From Oscillospiraceae bacterium (GTDB lineage Bacteria; Bacillota; Clostridia; Oscillospirales; Oscillospiraceae): a DNA stretch of 64,000 nucleotides. Made by a program: the position numbers and the translations under genes. Below, piece by piece: positions 27,276 to 36,645 of this stretch (position 1 is the stretch's first letter; each line of letters opens with the position of its first letter). The stretch spans positions 1 to 64,000 of the forward strand of contig JAFTYM010000031.1 of NCBI GenBank assembly GCA_017461585.1, in the 5' to 3' direction. Below the pieces are notes generated by a model. It had not been told where the DNA came from. It did not search any database and saw nothing but the letters and a program-made list of their open reading frames with translations.

Positions 27276-29012
27276 ATGCCTAAATCGGTGACAAAACTGG
27301 ATCTGACAAAAATCCCATTCGGTAGGTCCCACAACGGAATTATGATCTATGAAGAGAATAACAGCGACGGTGAAAGCTATAAGCCCGGTCTGTATTTATC
27401 AATGAGAATTCAGGGCGGAGATTTCAGAAGAAAAGGCCTTGTAGATCTGGATCCCATTGTGAATGGCGAATCTGTAAGCTATACATATGAGGCAACTCCC
27501 GATGCACTTGTTATGAAGTGCGCGGAGGGAACTGTTAAAGTAGTAATCGATACTGAAAGAACCATGCGCATCAGCGGTCAGGGCGTCGGTATAAGACTTT
27601 ATACAAAGATTCCTTTCCTGACAATGGAACTTGCGACAATGCTCCCCGGCGGACTGGCTGATCTCAACCTTATGAGTATAAATCAGGATGGCGGACGCTT
27701 CCTCTTTAAGGCGCTCAAGGGTGAGGTAACTGTTGACTCCGTATTCAATGTTCTGCTGAACGGTCCTGAGGATGCAAAAGTTGAGTTCCTGCCTGATGAA
27801 AACGGTGAATTCGAAATTGCAACATACCTTATGAATCCCGATGAGTGGGGCTATATCGATTATCTGCCTATTGATGAGGCTGCTGCTGCGGTCAAGGCAA
27901 ATTTTGATGAATTTGCAAAGGCATATCCCGAAGCAGCTGAAGAGTGGACAGAACTTTGCGAGCTTTGCACTTATGTTATCTGGATGCATCGCTCCGGCAA
28001 GAATGACAGAGAGATTATTCCCACAGTTAAGGGCGATCTCATTTACACAGGCACCTACAAAAACGGTTGGGCAAACATTTACGAGCAGCCTATCCACGCA
28101 ATGGCTATGAGCGATACAGCTGCTGCGGTAAAGCTTTTGTGTGATACATACAAGCACATGGCAAACGGAATGCTTCCCGCTTCCGTAAGCACATTCAAGA
28201 CACATTATCAGGCAAGTCCTGCAACAGTAGGCGCTGCTGTTCTTGAGATACTTGAAAAGGGAATTGATGCAGAGGCTGCAAAAGAACTTTATGGAGCAAT
28301 GACTGAAAACTACGGTTGGTGGAAATCAAGCCACAGCTTTGCTGCCGGTCGTTTCTCATATAACCACAGAGACGAAGTTGCTCTGGAAGGCGTTTCCATA
28401 AATGCCTGTGAATTCCCTGTTGAAACACCTGACCTCTACGCTTACATGGCTCTCTACGCAGAGGCAATCGCAAAGCTGAGTGCAATTGTCGGTGACGGCA
28501 AAGCTGATGAATGGGCTGCAGAGCAGAAAGCGATCGTAGAAGAACTTGTAAAGCTGTGGGATGGAGAGTCCTTCCTCTGCAGAGCTGCTGTCAGCGGAAA
28601 GACATATAAGACAAACAGCGTTCTCGCTTATATCCCCGTTGTTCTCGGTGACCGTTTGCCGGCTGAAATTATCGAAAAGCTTGTTGCAGACCTTGGTGAC
28701 GAGAATAAGTTCCTTTCCGACAGAGGCTTCAGATCTGAGAGCAAGGAAAGCGCGCTGTATGATGCAGCGGTCGAAGGCCGCGGCGCAGTCGTTGCATGGA
28801 TCCAGCAGCTGCTCATAAGCGGACTGGCCAAGTGCGGAGCAAATGACCTTGTAAAGAAAGCAGGCCTTGCATATCTTGGATATGTTAAGGAAGTAGGCGC
28901 AAGAGATGTTCTCAGCGCAGATGGCGAACAGCCTTGCCGCAGACCTGGTAATTATATCAACTCTATTGCATGTGCGGCAGTTATTTATATTGCCGGCAAG
29001 CTGAACGGATAA
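27276..29012 (+). CDS. Six-hairpin glycosidase-like protein with a degenerate active site (GH-c)
   Basis: About 578 residues, no signal peptide. The N-terminus (KLDLTKIPFGRSHNGIMIYE) clearly aligns with GH-f and with the active-type partners, showing common descent. Where partners have ESGWDDxxxxxxGFP, this protein has a stretch including EVALEGVSINACEFP, so the predicted acid Asp is lost. It is the first gene of unit 2 and precedes GH-d by 13 bases. I use ATG 27276, 8 bases after GGAGGAG; a TTG at 27270 is also in frame. Probably a non-catalytic partner or regulatory subunit, by inference. Confidence 0.65.
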   Translation: MPKSVTKLDLTKIPFGRSHNGIMIYEENNSDGESYKPGLYLSMRIQGGDFRRKGLVDLDPIVNGESVSYTYEATPDALVMKCAEGTVKVVIDTERTMRISGQGVGIRLYTKIPFLTMELATMLPGGLADLNLMSINQDGGRFLFKALKGEVTVDSVFNVLLNGPEDAKVEFLPDENGEFEIATYLMNPDEWGYIDYLPIDEAAAAVKANFDEFAKAYPEAAEEWTELCELCTYVIWMHRSGKNDREIIPTVKGDLIYTGTYKNGWANIYEQPIHAMAMSDTAAAVKLLCDTYKHMANGMLPASVSTFKTHYQASPATVGAAVLEILEKGIDAEAAKELYGAMTENYGWWKSSHSFAAGRFSYNHRDEVALEGVSINACEFPVETPDLYAYMALYAEAIAKLSAIVGDGKADEWAAEQKAIVEELVKLWDGESFLCRAAVSGKTYKTNSVLAYIPVVLGDRLPAEIIEKLVADLGDENKFLSDRGFRSESKESALYDAAVEGRGAVVAWIQQLLISGLAKCGANDLVKKAGLAYLGYVKEVGARDVLSADGEQPCRRPGNYINSIACAAVIYIAGKLNG

Positions 29013-29025
29013 GGAGGCGAGATAA

Positions 29026-30822
29026 ATGTTTGGAACATATGAAAAACATAATCTGCGAAGAGCGGCTTTTTCAAGAGAGTTAAACTTCTGGACGATTTAT
29101 GAGGATTTCAGAGAGCCCATTCTTGGCATTACCGTAAGTAAGGATGGTACATTCCTCGATCAGAGAAGCAACACATTTCTACTTTATCCCACCTTCAACG
29201 GAACAATAATACCGTATACATATTTTGCTGATGTCAGCCATCTGAGAATGGATACAGAGCACGGTACTGTTGAGTTCTGTATGAATGATAAGGATCAGCT
29301 CAGAATCAAGGGCAAGGGCGTTGGTCTGCGTTTTGTATTGAGAGCTGAGAAACCTTTTGGAAGCACATGCGGCTGCCGCGGTATTTACCCCACACCCGAA
29401 AATGCATGGGAAGCAGATATGGGTAAGAGCGGAAAAATGCTGATAGTTCCTCTTTCCGGCGGATTTGCTGTTACAAATCCCTGGAATGTTGAAAAGAACG
29501 AATATGATAAGGTCGAAATAGACTTTATTCCCGATGCTGCAACAGGCGGATTTGACGCAGCGATCCATGAGTATATGGATTTCCGCACAAAGGATGCAGA
29601 ATATCCTGCATTTGAGGAAGTTAAGGCAGAAAGCCAGAAGTCATTTGATGATTTCGTTGCACTTAATCTCCGTAAACCCGCAAAGGGTTGGGAGGGCCTG
29701 TTCCAGTATGCGGCATACACAGTCTGGTCTCACAGATGCGGTGTTTGCGGCAACTTCACAGAACCCATGGTATTTATGCATCTTATCTGGGCTAACTACG
29801 CAATGTCCTGGCAGCAGAGCTACAATGCGATGCCGATGCTCAATAACCCCAGAGAGGCATGGCGCCTTATAAAGGTTATGTTCAACTATCAGGTTCCCAA
29901 CGGTCAGGTTTCCGCAAGCGTAAACTATCACGGAGTCGGCGTCGGCGGTATGCAGCCTCCGTTCCAGGCTCTCGCTCTCGACTGGATCTTCAGCCAGTGC
30001 GGTGATGATTGGCTGACGGTTGAGGATTGCGAAGAGATGTATCCCAAAATTGAAAGCTGGCTGAACTTCTGGCTGAGCCGCAGAAATGCAGGTCATGGCG
30101 ATGACAGATGCCATATCTTCTCGGCACACGAATCCGGTTGGGACGATCTTTCCCTTTACAGCGAAGGTTTCCCGATTGAAACACCGGACATTTTCTCATA
30201 TCTCATTATGATGATGGATGCGCTGGGCCGCATGGCAAAGAAAATGGGCAAAACAGAAGAGTCTGAGCACTATTACGCAAGATCCAAGAAACTCCTTGAC
30301 ACACTTGTAACTGAGCTGTGGGACGGCGAGCAGTTCGTCGGATATATGTCAGAGACAGGCAAGCGTATCAAGTGTAAGAGCCTTGATATGTTCCAGTCCC
30401 TTGTACTCGGTAAGGATCGTCTGCCCCAGCATATTATCGATAAGCTGGCTGAGGACATTATGCTTCCCGGTGAGTGGATGACAGATATTGGTCTTGCAAC
30501 AGAAAGCCTTACAAGCCCGCTGTGCCACTTCGGATACAACTTTGTACTGGGCCGCGTTATCACACCTTGTAATATGCTTACAGCAGTCGGCTTCTACCGC
30601 TGCGGCAAGATTGAGGTGGCAAAGGAAATTTGCAGACGCTGCTGCCAGAATCAGTATGATAACGGAATTATCCTCGGCTACGCTCCTATGGATACCGAGG
30701 TAGACGGCTCTCCCATCGATACATGGCCCAACCCCACAGCTTCTGACGGATGGTCCTGGACAACATGGGCAGCCTCCAGCGTTCTTACAATGATTACAGG
30801 CATTTTACCTGATGGCGAATAA
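29026..30822 (+). CDS. Six-hairpin glycosidase, GH63/MGH1-like, intact acid motif (GH-d)
   Basis: 598 residues, no signal peptide. HESGWDDLSLYSEGFP starts at residue 368, with Asp373 as predicted acid. The aligned C-terminal part reads APMDTEVDGSPID and WSWTTWAAS, differing from the PLTGE sequence of GH-b, so specificity may differ. The N-terminal beta domain (HNLRRAAFSRELNFWTIYEDF) is shared with GH-g. It sits between degenerate GH-c and GH-e in the operon that also encodes the importer, so it probably hydrolyses the imported glycoside in the cytosol. Confidence 0.75.
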   Translation: MFGTYEKHNLRRAAFSRELNFWTIYEDFREPILGITVSKDGTFLDQRSNTFLLYPTFNGTIIPYTYFADVSHLRMDTEHGTVEFCMNDKDQLRIKGKGVGLRFVLRAEKPFGSTCGCRGIYPTPENAWEADMGKSGKMLIVPLSGGFAVTNPWNVEKNEYDKVEIDFIPDAATGGFDAAIHEYMDFRTKDAEYPAFEEVKAESQKSFDDFVALNLRKPAKGWEGLFQYAAYTVWSHRCGVCGNFTEPMVFMHLIWANYAMSWQQSYNAMPMLNNPREAWRLIKVMFNYQVPNGQVSASVNYHGVGVGGMQPPFQALALDWIFSQCGDDWLTVEDCEEMYPKIESWLNFWLSRRNAGHGDDRCHIFSAHESGWDDLSLYSEGFPIETPDIFSYLIMMMDALGRMAKKMGKTEESEHYYARSKKLLDTLVTELWDGEQFVGYMSETGKRIKCKSLDMFQSLVLGKDRLPQHIIDKLAEDIMLPGEWMTDIGLATESLTSPLCHFGYNFVLGRVITPCNMLTAVGFYRCGKIEVAKEICRRCCQNQYDNGIILGYAPMDTEVDGSPIDTWPNPTASDGWSWTTWAASSVLTMITGILPDGE

Positions 30823-30850
30823 AATCAAGGAAAAAGGAAGGGAGTATAAC

Positions 30851-32632
30851 ATGGCAACAAAACAGTTTGTTAACCTTTTGGATGCGCCGTATTCGCGCAG
30901 AGGTTCATTTATTGCATTTGCAAATGATAACTTCGGCGAGGATGAGTATGGAAGATCTCATCTTTGGCTCTGCAACTGCCGCACAGTTGGCTTTGCAATG
31001 GCAAATCTGGATCATGATTCCGGCTATCGCCAGATAAAGCTTGAGGCAGTACGTAACGGCGTTGCGGTGCCTTGTACACTTAAAACAACAGCTGAGGAAG
31101 TAATACTTGTCACCCGTCACGGTGAGTTCCGCTTCTGCATAGGCGAGAGAAACATGGTAATGGGTGTAGGCAAGGACGGTCTTACACTGAGAATAACCCC
31201 CAGAGCAAAGTTCCTTTCTCCCGGTGTTATTAACATGATGGATGCTGAAAACCGTCAGCTTATCGACTTCAACCTTTCCAGAATGCTTGTCACACCTCTT
31301 GTAGGTACACTTACAAAGGGTGCAGGATTTATGGGACCTTATGTTGAGATCACTCCTGATGAAAACGGTGAGCTGAAGGTCGCACTTGAAGACTTCCTGA
31401 TCGATCCTGTCAAGAGAGCAGTTGCAGAGTATCCCACATACGAAGAGTGTGTAGAATCCGTAAGAGCAGATTTTGCAGAGTTCTGTGAAAAGGTAATGCC
31501 TGAGCTGCCCGGAGAGTTTGAGGAAGCAAGACTTCAGGCTCTGTGGCAGACATGGAACCTTACAGTTCTTCCTGACGGACAGTCTGACTATAAGCGCACA
31601 ATGATAAAGATGATTCATTGCATCTTTGAATCCGCTTTCGTATGGCAGCAGCCGATGCAGGCTGTATGGCTTTCCAGATGCCCCGAGCTTTCCTGGGAAG
31701 TATTCCGCTCCAGCTTCGATTTTATGGATGCAAACGGCAGACTTGTAGACGGTGTAGCGTTTAAGGCAATGCCCGGCGGTGACGGTCTGAAGCCGCCTAT
31801 AAACGGATATATGCTGTCATGGCTGATCGACAACGGAAAGATCGATCATGCACCTGTTGAAGAGAAGAAGTGGCTGCTTGAGCGTCTTATCAAGTGGACA
31901 GAGTATTTCGTGAAGTTCCGCGATAAGGACGGAGACGGCCTCTGCGAGTTCCAGACAGCTCTTGAAACAGGCTGGGAGGATGCAAGCTACTACAATACAG
32001 TAGGCTTCCCCTGTGCAAGCCCTGACCTTAACTCTTATCTCGCACTGCAGATGGAAGCTGTTGCAAAGCTTGGCGCACTGTGCGGCATGCCGCAGGAAGA
32101 GATCGACAGCTACAACAGCAGAGCGGCTGCACTTGTAGAAAAGATCGTAGAAAAGTTCTGGGATGGCGAGAAGTGGATAGCATTCAACCCCGAAACAGGA
32201 GCAAAATCCGATACACTGAACATCTCTCTTTATACAGCACTTCTCCTTGGTGACAGACTTCCTAAGGAAATCGTGGAAAAGAGCATTGAGACAATGTTCG
32301 GACCTGACGGCTTTGACACACCTTACGGTCTTGCTACAGAAGGTCTTACAAGTGACAGATTTGCTCATGGCTTCACTCAGGGCAGCATAATTACTCCGGC
32401 AGAGTTTATTATGTGTCTGGCACTTGAAAACTGCGGTAGATTTGATCTTGCAAAGAAAGTAGGCGTTAACTACTGCAAGATAATGAAGGACAACGGCTTC
32501 TTCCATATTCACGATGCGCTTACAGGAAAAGGCGATCGCAGCCTTACAGCCTTTGGCGAAAGAGGTCTGTTCTGGTCTGCTTGGACATCTTCCTGCTACT
32601 TCTTCATGGCAGACAGATACGGCAGAGATTAA
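30851..32632 (+). CDS. Six-hairpin glycosidase-like protein with variant acid motif (GH-e)
   Basis: 593 residues. The acid loop reads LETGWEDASYYNTVGFP, so the Asp used by the paralogues is Glu376 here; Asp377 remains. Glutamate could still act as a proton donor, but the longer side chain would alter geometry or substrate, so activity is uncertain. The C-terminal HIHDALTGKGDRS and FWSAWTSSCYF resemble the barrel end of GH-b. ATG 30851 follows AAAGGAAGGGAG; an in-frame ATG at 30812 lies inside GH-d. It is the last glycosidase before the importer genes. Confidence 0.7.
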   Translation: MATKQFVNLLDAPYSRRGSFIAFANDNFGEDEYGRSHLWLCNCRTVGFAMANLDHDSGYRQIKLEAVRNGVAVPCTLKTTAEEVILVTRHGEFRFCIGERNMVMGVGKDGLTLRITPRAKFLSPGVINMMDAENRQLIDFNLSRMLVTPLVGTLTKGAGFMGPYVEITPDENGELKVALEDFLIDPVKRAVAEYPTYEECVESVRADFAEFCEKVMPELPGEFEEARLQALWQTWNLTVLPDGQSDYKRTMIKMIHCIFESAFVWQQPMQAVWLSRCPELSWEVFRSSFDFMDANGRLVDGVAFKAMPGGDGLKPPINGYMLSWLIDNGKIDHAPVEEKKWLLERLIKWTEYFVKFRDKDGDGLCEFQTALETGWEDASYYNTVGFPCASPDLNSYLALQMEAVAKLGALCGMPQEEIDSYNSRAAALVEKIVEKFWDGEKWIAFNPETGAKSDTLNISLYTALLLGDRLPKEIVEKSIETMFGPDGFDTPYGLATEGLTSDRFAHGFTQGSIITPAEFIMCLALENCGRFDLAKKVGVNYCKIMKDNGFFHIHDALTGKGDRSLTAFGERGLFWSAWTSSCYFFMADRYGRD

Positions 32633-32652
32633 TCAGGTATATATTAAGTAAC

Positions 32653-32691
32653 ATTTTTCGTTCTGCGGCTTACTTGCCGCAGAACGGGAAA
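32653..32691 (+). other. Hairpin between glycosidase and importer genes
   Basis: CGTTCTGCGGC (32659-32669) pairs with GCCGCAGAACG (32676-32686), extended by A/T pairing, without a plus-strand T-run. It could be a weak attenuator or message-protecting stem setting different expression for enzymes and importer. Confidence 0.5.
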
Positions 32692-32750
32692 ATAAATCAT
32701 AGACAGTATGGCTGTCTGTGAAAATTAGTGCAAGGAAGGTGCAACAAAAA

Positions 32751-33785
32751 ATGATTAAGTACATTGTTAAACGTTTGCTGTTGATGATTCCTATTTTGCT
32801 GTGCATTATTCTTATAGTTATGATTCTTCTCGAAATCACCCCCGGTGATCCCGCCAGAATCGTAGCGGGAACAACAGCTACTGAAGAGGAATATTTGAAG
32901 GTACGTGAAGACTTGAAACTTGACGATCCTTTCCTGAAAAAGTATTTTGATTTTATTGTAGGAGCTGTTCAGCTGGATTTCGGAACGTCGTTTATCACAA
33001 AAACAGATGTTTTTGATGATATTATGGTTCGCTTCCCCTATACGGTTATTCTTGCTTTTGCAAGCTGTATTCTGGCAGTTTTACTGGGACTTCCCCTTGG
33101 TATTGTTGCTGCAACAAATCAGAATACTTGGAAGGATTACATTGCAATTTTTATTTCTCTGATCTGCAGCTCCATGCCGGCCTTCTGGTTCGCTCTTATG
33201 TTGGTACAATGGTTCGCTGTTAAGATTCAGATCTTCCCCGTTTCCGGTATTGACAGCTGGCTGGGCTGGGTTCTTCCCGTAATTTCTCAGGCGCTTGGAT
33301 TTATGGCAAGTATCGCAAGACTTACACGTTCAAGTACTCTGGAAGTTATCAGAGCTGACTATATCACAACAGCAAGAGCTAAGGGCGTTCCCGAGAGAAG
33401 CGTTCTTTACAGACACGTTCTGAAGAACTCCCTCATCCCCGTTGTAACAAGCGTTGGTTCCATGTTTGGTATGTCACTCGGCGGAGCTATGATTGCTGAG
33501 ACAATCTTCTCCGTTCCCGGCTTAGGTACATATACACTGGTTGGTCTTACAAACAGAGACTACCCCGTTATCAAGGGTACAGTTCTTTGGCTGTCCTTAC
33601 TCTTCAGCGTAGTTATTCTTTTGATCGACGTTGTCTATGCATTCATAGATCCTCGTATCCGCTCTCAGTATGTTAAGGGTAAAAAGTCAAAGAAATCCAC
33701 AGATTCTGACGGAACAGGCAGCGACGATGCAGGTTCCGACGGAGCAGACAGCAACTCTGAAAATCTTGTAGCAGGGGAGGCTTAA
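32751..33785 (+). CDS. dppB: ABC importer permease, DppB/OppB type
   Basis: 344 residues, inner-membrane subunit of a peptide/oligosaccharide-type importer. Six hydrophobic helices are visible, with the N-terminal MIKYIVKRLLLMIPIL typical of DppB and the EAA loop ITTARAKGVPERSVLYRHVLKN (split from residue about 203). The C-terminus ends in an unusual 30-residue Asp/Ser/Gly-rich tail after KGKKSKKS, similar in composition to the linkers of the binding lipoproteins. ATG 32751 follows AAGGAAGG. It pairs with DppC, 3 bases downstream. Confidence 0.92.
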   Translation: MIKYIVKRLLLMIPILLCIILIVMILLEITPGDPARIVAGTTATEEEYLKVREDLKLDDPFLKKYFDFIVGAVQLDFGTSFITKTDVFDDIMVRFPYTVILAFASCILAVLLGLPLGIVAATNQNTWKDYIAIFISLICSSMPAFWFALMLVQWFAVKIQIFPVSGIDSWLGWVLPVISQALGFMASIARLTRSSTLEVIRADYITTARAKGVPERSVLYRHVLKNSLIPVVTSVGSMFGMSLGGAMIAETIFSVPGLGTYTLVGLTNRDYPVIKGTVLWLSLLFSVVILLIDVVYAFIDPRIRSQYVKGKKSKKSTDSDGTGSDDAGSDGADSNSENLVAGEA

Positions 33786-33788
33786 AAA

Positions 33789-34655
33789 ATGACAAAAGTT
33801 AAAAAAGCAAGAAAAAAATCCAGACTTGCCATGACTTGGCATCAGTTAAAAAAGAATAAAATTGCTATGGTTTCTCTCGTGGTTCTTGTGGCTATGATTA
33901 TTGTTGCTTTGCTGGCCCCCATCCTGGCTCCTTACGGATATGAAGAAGCAGACAAGAAGCATCCTCTTGAAGGTTCCAGTCCTGAGCACCTTTTAGGTAC
34001 TGACCGTTTGGGACGAGATGTTCTCAGCCGACTTTTATGGGGTGCCAGACAGTCTCTTCAGATGGGAATTATTGCTATAGCGATTTCTGCGGTTCTCGGT
34101 ATTATCATCGGTTCTGTTGCAGGTTACTTTGGCGGATGGGTCGATAACCTGCTGATGCGAATACTTGATATTTACCAAAGTATTCCTATGATGCTTCTCT
34201 GTATCATCTTTGCAGCTATTCTCGGTCCGAACCTCAGAAACGCCATTATCGCTATCGGAATCAGTATGGTTCCCGGCTTTGCACGTATGATGCGTGCTCA
34301 GATCCTCACTGTTCGTGATAACGAGTATATTGAAGCTGCAAGATGCTGCAACGCATCAAACGCAAAAATTATTTTCACTCACATTATCCCCAACGCAATT
34401 TCTCCCCTGATCGTTAATATTACCATGAGCATTGGCGGCGCTGTTATGTCCGGTGCAGGCCTGAGCTTTATCGGTCTTGGTGTTCAGTCTCCTGTTGCTG
34501 AATGGGGTGCAATGATTTCTGATGCGAGAAACTTCCTCCGTGCAAACGGTTCTCTTGCTCTGTATCCCGGCCTTTGTATTATGATTACAGTTCTCGGATT
34601 TAACCTCCTGGGTGACGGTCTCCGTGATGCACTTGATCCCAAGCTTAAGAATTAG
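33789..34655 (+). CDS. dppC: ABC importer permease, DppC/OppC type
   Basis: 288 residues. A short basic N-terminus and a first membrane helix with the LAPYGYEEAD periplasmic start are followed by the family signature LLGTDRLGRDVLSRLLWGAR (about 69-88) and five more helices. The EAA loop includes EYIEAARCCNASNAKIIFTH. It forms the membrane channel with DppB and couples to the ATPases DppD and DppF. The ATG follows GGGGAGG at the end of dppB, so translation is likely coupled. Confidence 0.93.
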   Translation: MTKVKKARKKSRLAMTWHQLKKNKIAMVSLVVLVAMIIVALLAPILAPYGYEEADKKHPLEGSSPEHLLGTDRLGRDVLSRLLWGARQSLQMGIIAIAISAVLGIIIGSVAGYFGGWVDNLLMRILDIYQSIPMMLLCIIFAAILGPNLRNAIIAIGISMVPGFARMMRAQILTVRDNEYIEAARCCNASNAKIIFTHIIPNAISPLIVNITMSIGGAVMSGAGLSFIGLGVQSPVAEWGAMISDARNFLRANGSLALYPGLCIMITVLGFNLLGDGLRDALDPKLKN

Positions 34656-34666
34656 AGGTGATGATC

Positions 34667-35635
34667 ATGTCTGAAAATATTCTTGAAATTCGTGATTTGG
34701 TAGTTGAATACCATACTGATGAGGCTGTCATCCACGCAGTTAACGGCATCAGCCTCAATGTAAAAAAGGGAGAGACAATCGGACTTGTTGGTGAGACCGG
34801 TGCAGGTAAAACAACAATAGCCCGTTCTATTCTCCGTATTCTGCAGACACCTCCTGCAAAGCTGTGCAGCGGTGAGATTATATTCAAGGGTGAAAACCTG
34901 CTTGGATTATCCGAAAATGACATGCGCAAGATCCGTGGTGACCAGATCGCTATGATTTTCCAGGATCCTATGACTGCGCTGAACCCCATTGAAACAGTAG
35001 GTTATCAGATTGCCGAAGCAATCAGCCTCCATAACAAGATTTCCAAAGCAGATGCTGAAAAGAGAGCTTGTGACATGCTGGAGATGGTTGGTATTCCTAT
35101 GGAGAGATATGGAGAATATCCCCATCAGTTCTCCGGCGGCATGAAGCAGAGAGTTGTTATCGCTATGGCTCTTGCCTGCAACCCCGAGCTGCTTCTGGCT
35201 GACGAACCTACCACAGCTCTTGATGTTACAATTCAGGCTCAGGTTCTGGAAATGATGCAGGCTTTGAAGGATAAGCTTGGCACATCCGTTGTTATGATCA
35301 CACATGACCTCGGCGTTGTCGCAGAGGTTTGCAACTCCGTTGCAGTTGTTTATGCCGGAGATATTGTTGAGTACGGAACAACAGAAGACATATTCGACCG
35401 TACTGCACATCCCTATACAGAGGGTCTTTTCGGATCTCTTCCCAAGCTCGATTCAAATGAGCCTCGTCTGAAGCCCATCAAGGGCCTTATGCCTGACCCG
35501 TCTCAGGTTCCTGTGGGATGCAGCTTCTGCGAAAGATGTCCCCATGCTACAGAACAGTGTGCAAAGGAGAAGCCTGAAGCAGTTGAAGTATCACCGGGTC
35601 ATATTGTTAGATGTTTTTTGGCAAAGGGGGAATAA
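34667..35635 (+). CDS. dppD: ABC importer ATPase, DppD/OppD type
   Basis: 322 residues. Walker A GETGAGKTT (about 41-49), Q-loop MIFQDPMTALNP, signature FSGGMKQR, Walker B LLLADEPTTALD and the H-loop MITHDLG are all present. The C-terminal oligopeptide/dipeptide transporter domain has a four-Cys motif (CSFCERCPHATEQC) that in this family can bind an Fe-S cluster. ATG 34667 is chosen, with GAGGTG seven bases upstream, over GTG 34658 and ATG 34661. It works as a heterodimer with the next gene. Confidence 0.92.
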   Translation: MSENILEIRDLVVEYHTDEAVIHAVNGISLNVKKGETIGLVGETGAGKTTIARSILRILQTPPAKLCSGEIIFKGENLLGLSENDMRKIRGDQIAMIFQDPMTALNPIETVGYQIAEAISLHNKISKADAEKRACDMLEMVGIPMERYGEYPHQFSGGMKQRVVIAMALACNPELLLADEPTTALDVTIQAQVLEMMQALKDKLGTSVVMITHDLGVVAEVCNSVAVVYAGDIVEYGTTEDIFDRTAHPYTEGLFGSLPKLDSNEPRLKPIKGLMPDPSQVPVGCSFCERCPHATEQCAKEKPEAVEVSPGHIVRCFLAKGE

Positions 35636-35638
35636 CCA

Positions 35639-36589
35639 GTGGCAGCACCATTACTTGAAGTCAGAAATTTAAAGAAGTATTTTAAGACAGGCGGCAGATA
35701 TCTCCATGCGGTAGACGGAGTATCCTTCAAGCTTGAGGCAGGAAAGACACTGGGTGTTGTTGGTGAGTCCGGCTGCGGTAAAAGTACGCTGGGCAGAGCC
35801 ATCCTTCATCTCCACGAGCCCACAAGTGGTGAGATTTACTTTGAAGGAAAGGATATTTCCAAGCCCTCAAAGCATCTTCTCAAAGAGATGAGAGAGGAAA
35901 TGCAGTTTATTTTCCAGGATCCCTATGCTTCTCTTGACCCCAGAATGTCTGTAAGTGAAGCAATTATGGAGCCTTTGAAGATTCAGGGTAAGCTCTCAAA
36001 GTCAGAGCAGATTCTTGAAACAAGACGCCTTATGGAAACAGTTGGCCTTGCATCCCGATTTGAAAACGCATATCCCCATGAGCTGGACGGCGGCCGCCGT
36101 CAGCGTATCGGTATTGCAAGAGCGCTGGCATTAAAACCCAAGTTTATTGTATGTGACGAGCCTGTTTCCGCTCTGGACGTTTCCATTCAGGCACAGATCA
36201 TCAACCTTATGCTTGACCTTCAGGAACAGCAGGGACTTGCGTACATGTTTGTAACCCACGACCTGTCCGTAGTTAAGTATATTTCAGACGATATTCTTGT
36301 TATGTATTTGGGCACAATGGTTGAAAAGGCACCTGCAAATGAGCTTTTCGCAAATCCCAAGCATCCTTATACACAGGCTCTTCTCTCAGCTATTCCCGTT
36401 CCCGATATTCACGCAAAGAAGAATCGCATTATTATGCAGGGTGAAATTACATCACCCATCGATCCCAAACCCGGCTGCCGCTTCATGGCAAGATGCCCCT
36501 ATGCATCTGCTGAATGTGAACAGCCTCAGACTCTGGAAGAAATTGCTCCGGATCACTTTGTTTCGTGCTGTAAGTGCAAGTCTTTATAA
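35639..36589 (+). CDS. dppF: ABC importer ATPase, DppF/OppF type
   Basis: 316 residues, GTG start 3 bases after dppD and behind AAAGGGGG. Walker A GESGCGKST, Q-loop FIFQDPYASLDP, Walker B FIVCDEPVSALD and H-loop FVTHDLS are intact. The ABC signature reads LDGGRRQR instead of LSGGQ, so one of the two composite ATP sites may be non-canonical; this variant is familiar in Clostridial DppF proteins. Like DppD, it ends with a Cys-rich transporter C-domain (CRFMARCPYASAEC). Confidence 0.92.
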   Translation: MAAPLLEVRNLKKYFKTGGRYLHAVDGVSFKLEAGKTLGVVGESGCGKSTLGRAILHLHEPTSGEIYFEGKDISKPSKHLLKEMREEMQFIFQDPYASLDPRMSVSEAIMEPLKIQGKLSKSEQILETRRLMETVGLASRFENAYPHELDGGRRQRIGIARALALKPKFIVCDEPVSALDVSIQAQIINLMLDLQEQQGLAYMFVTHDLSVVKYISDDILVMYLGTMVEKAPANELFANPKHPYTQALLSAIPVPDIHAKKNRIIMQGEITSPIDPKPGCRFMARCPYASAECEQPQTLEEIAPDHFVSCCKCKSL

Positions 36590-36645
36590 GACTTAGCCTT
36601 TTAGCAAATATTGGCGTACTATTTATTATTCGAGGAGGAACAACA

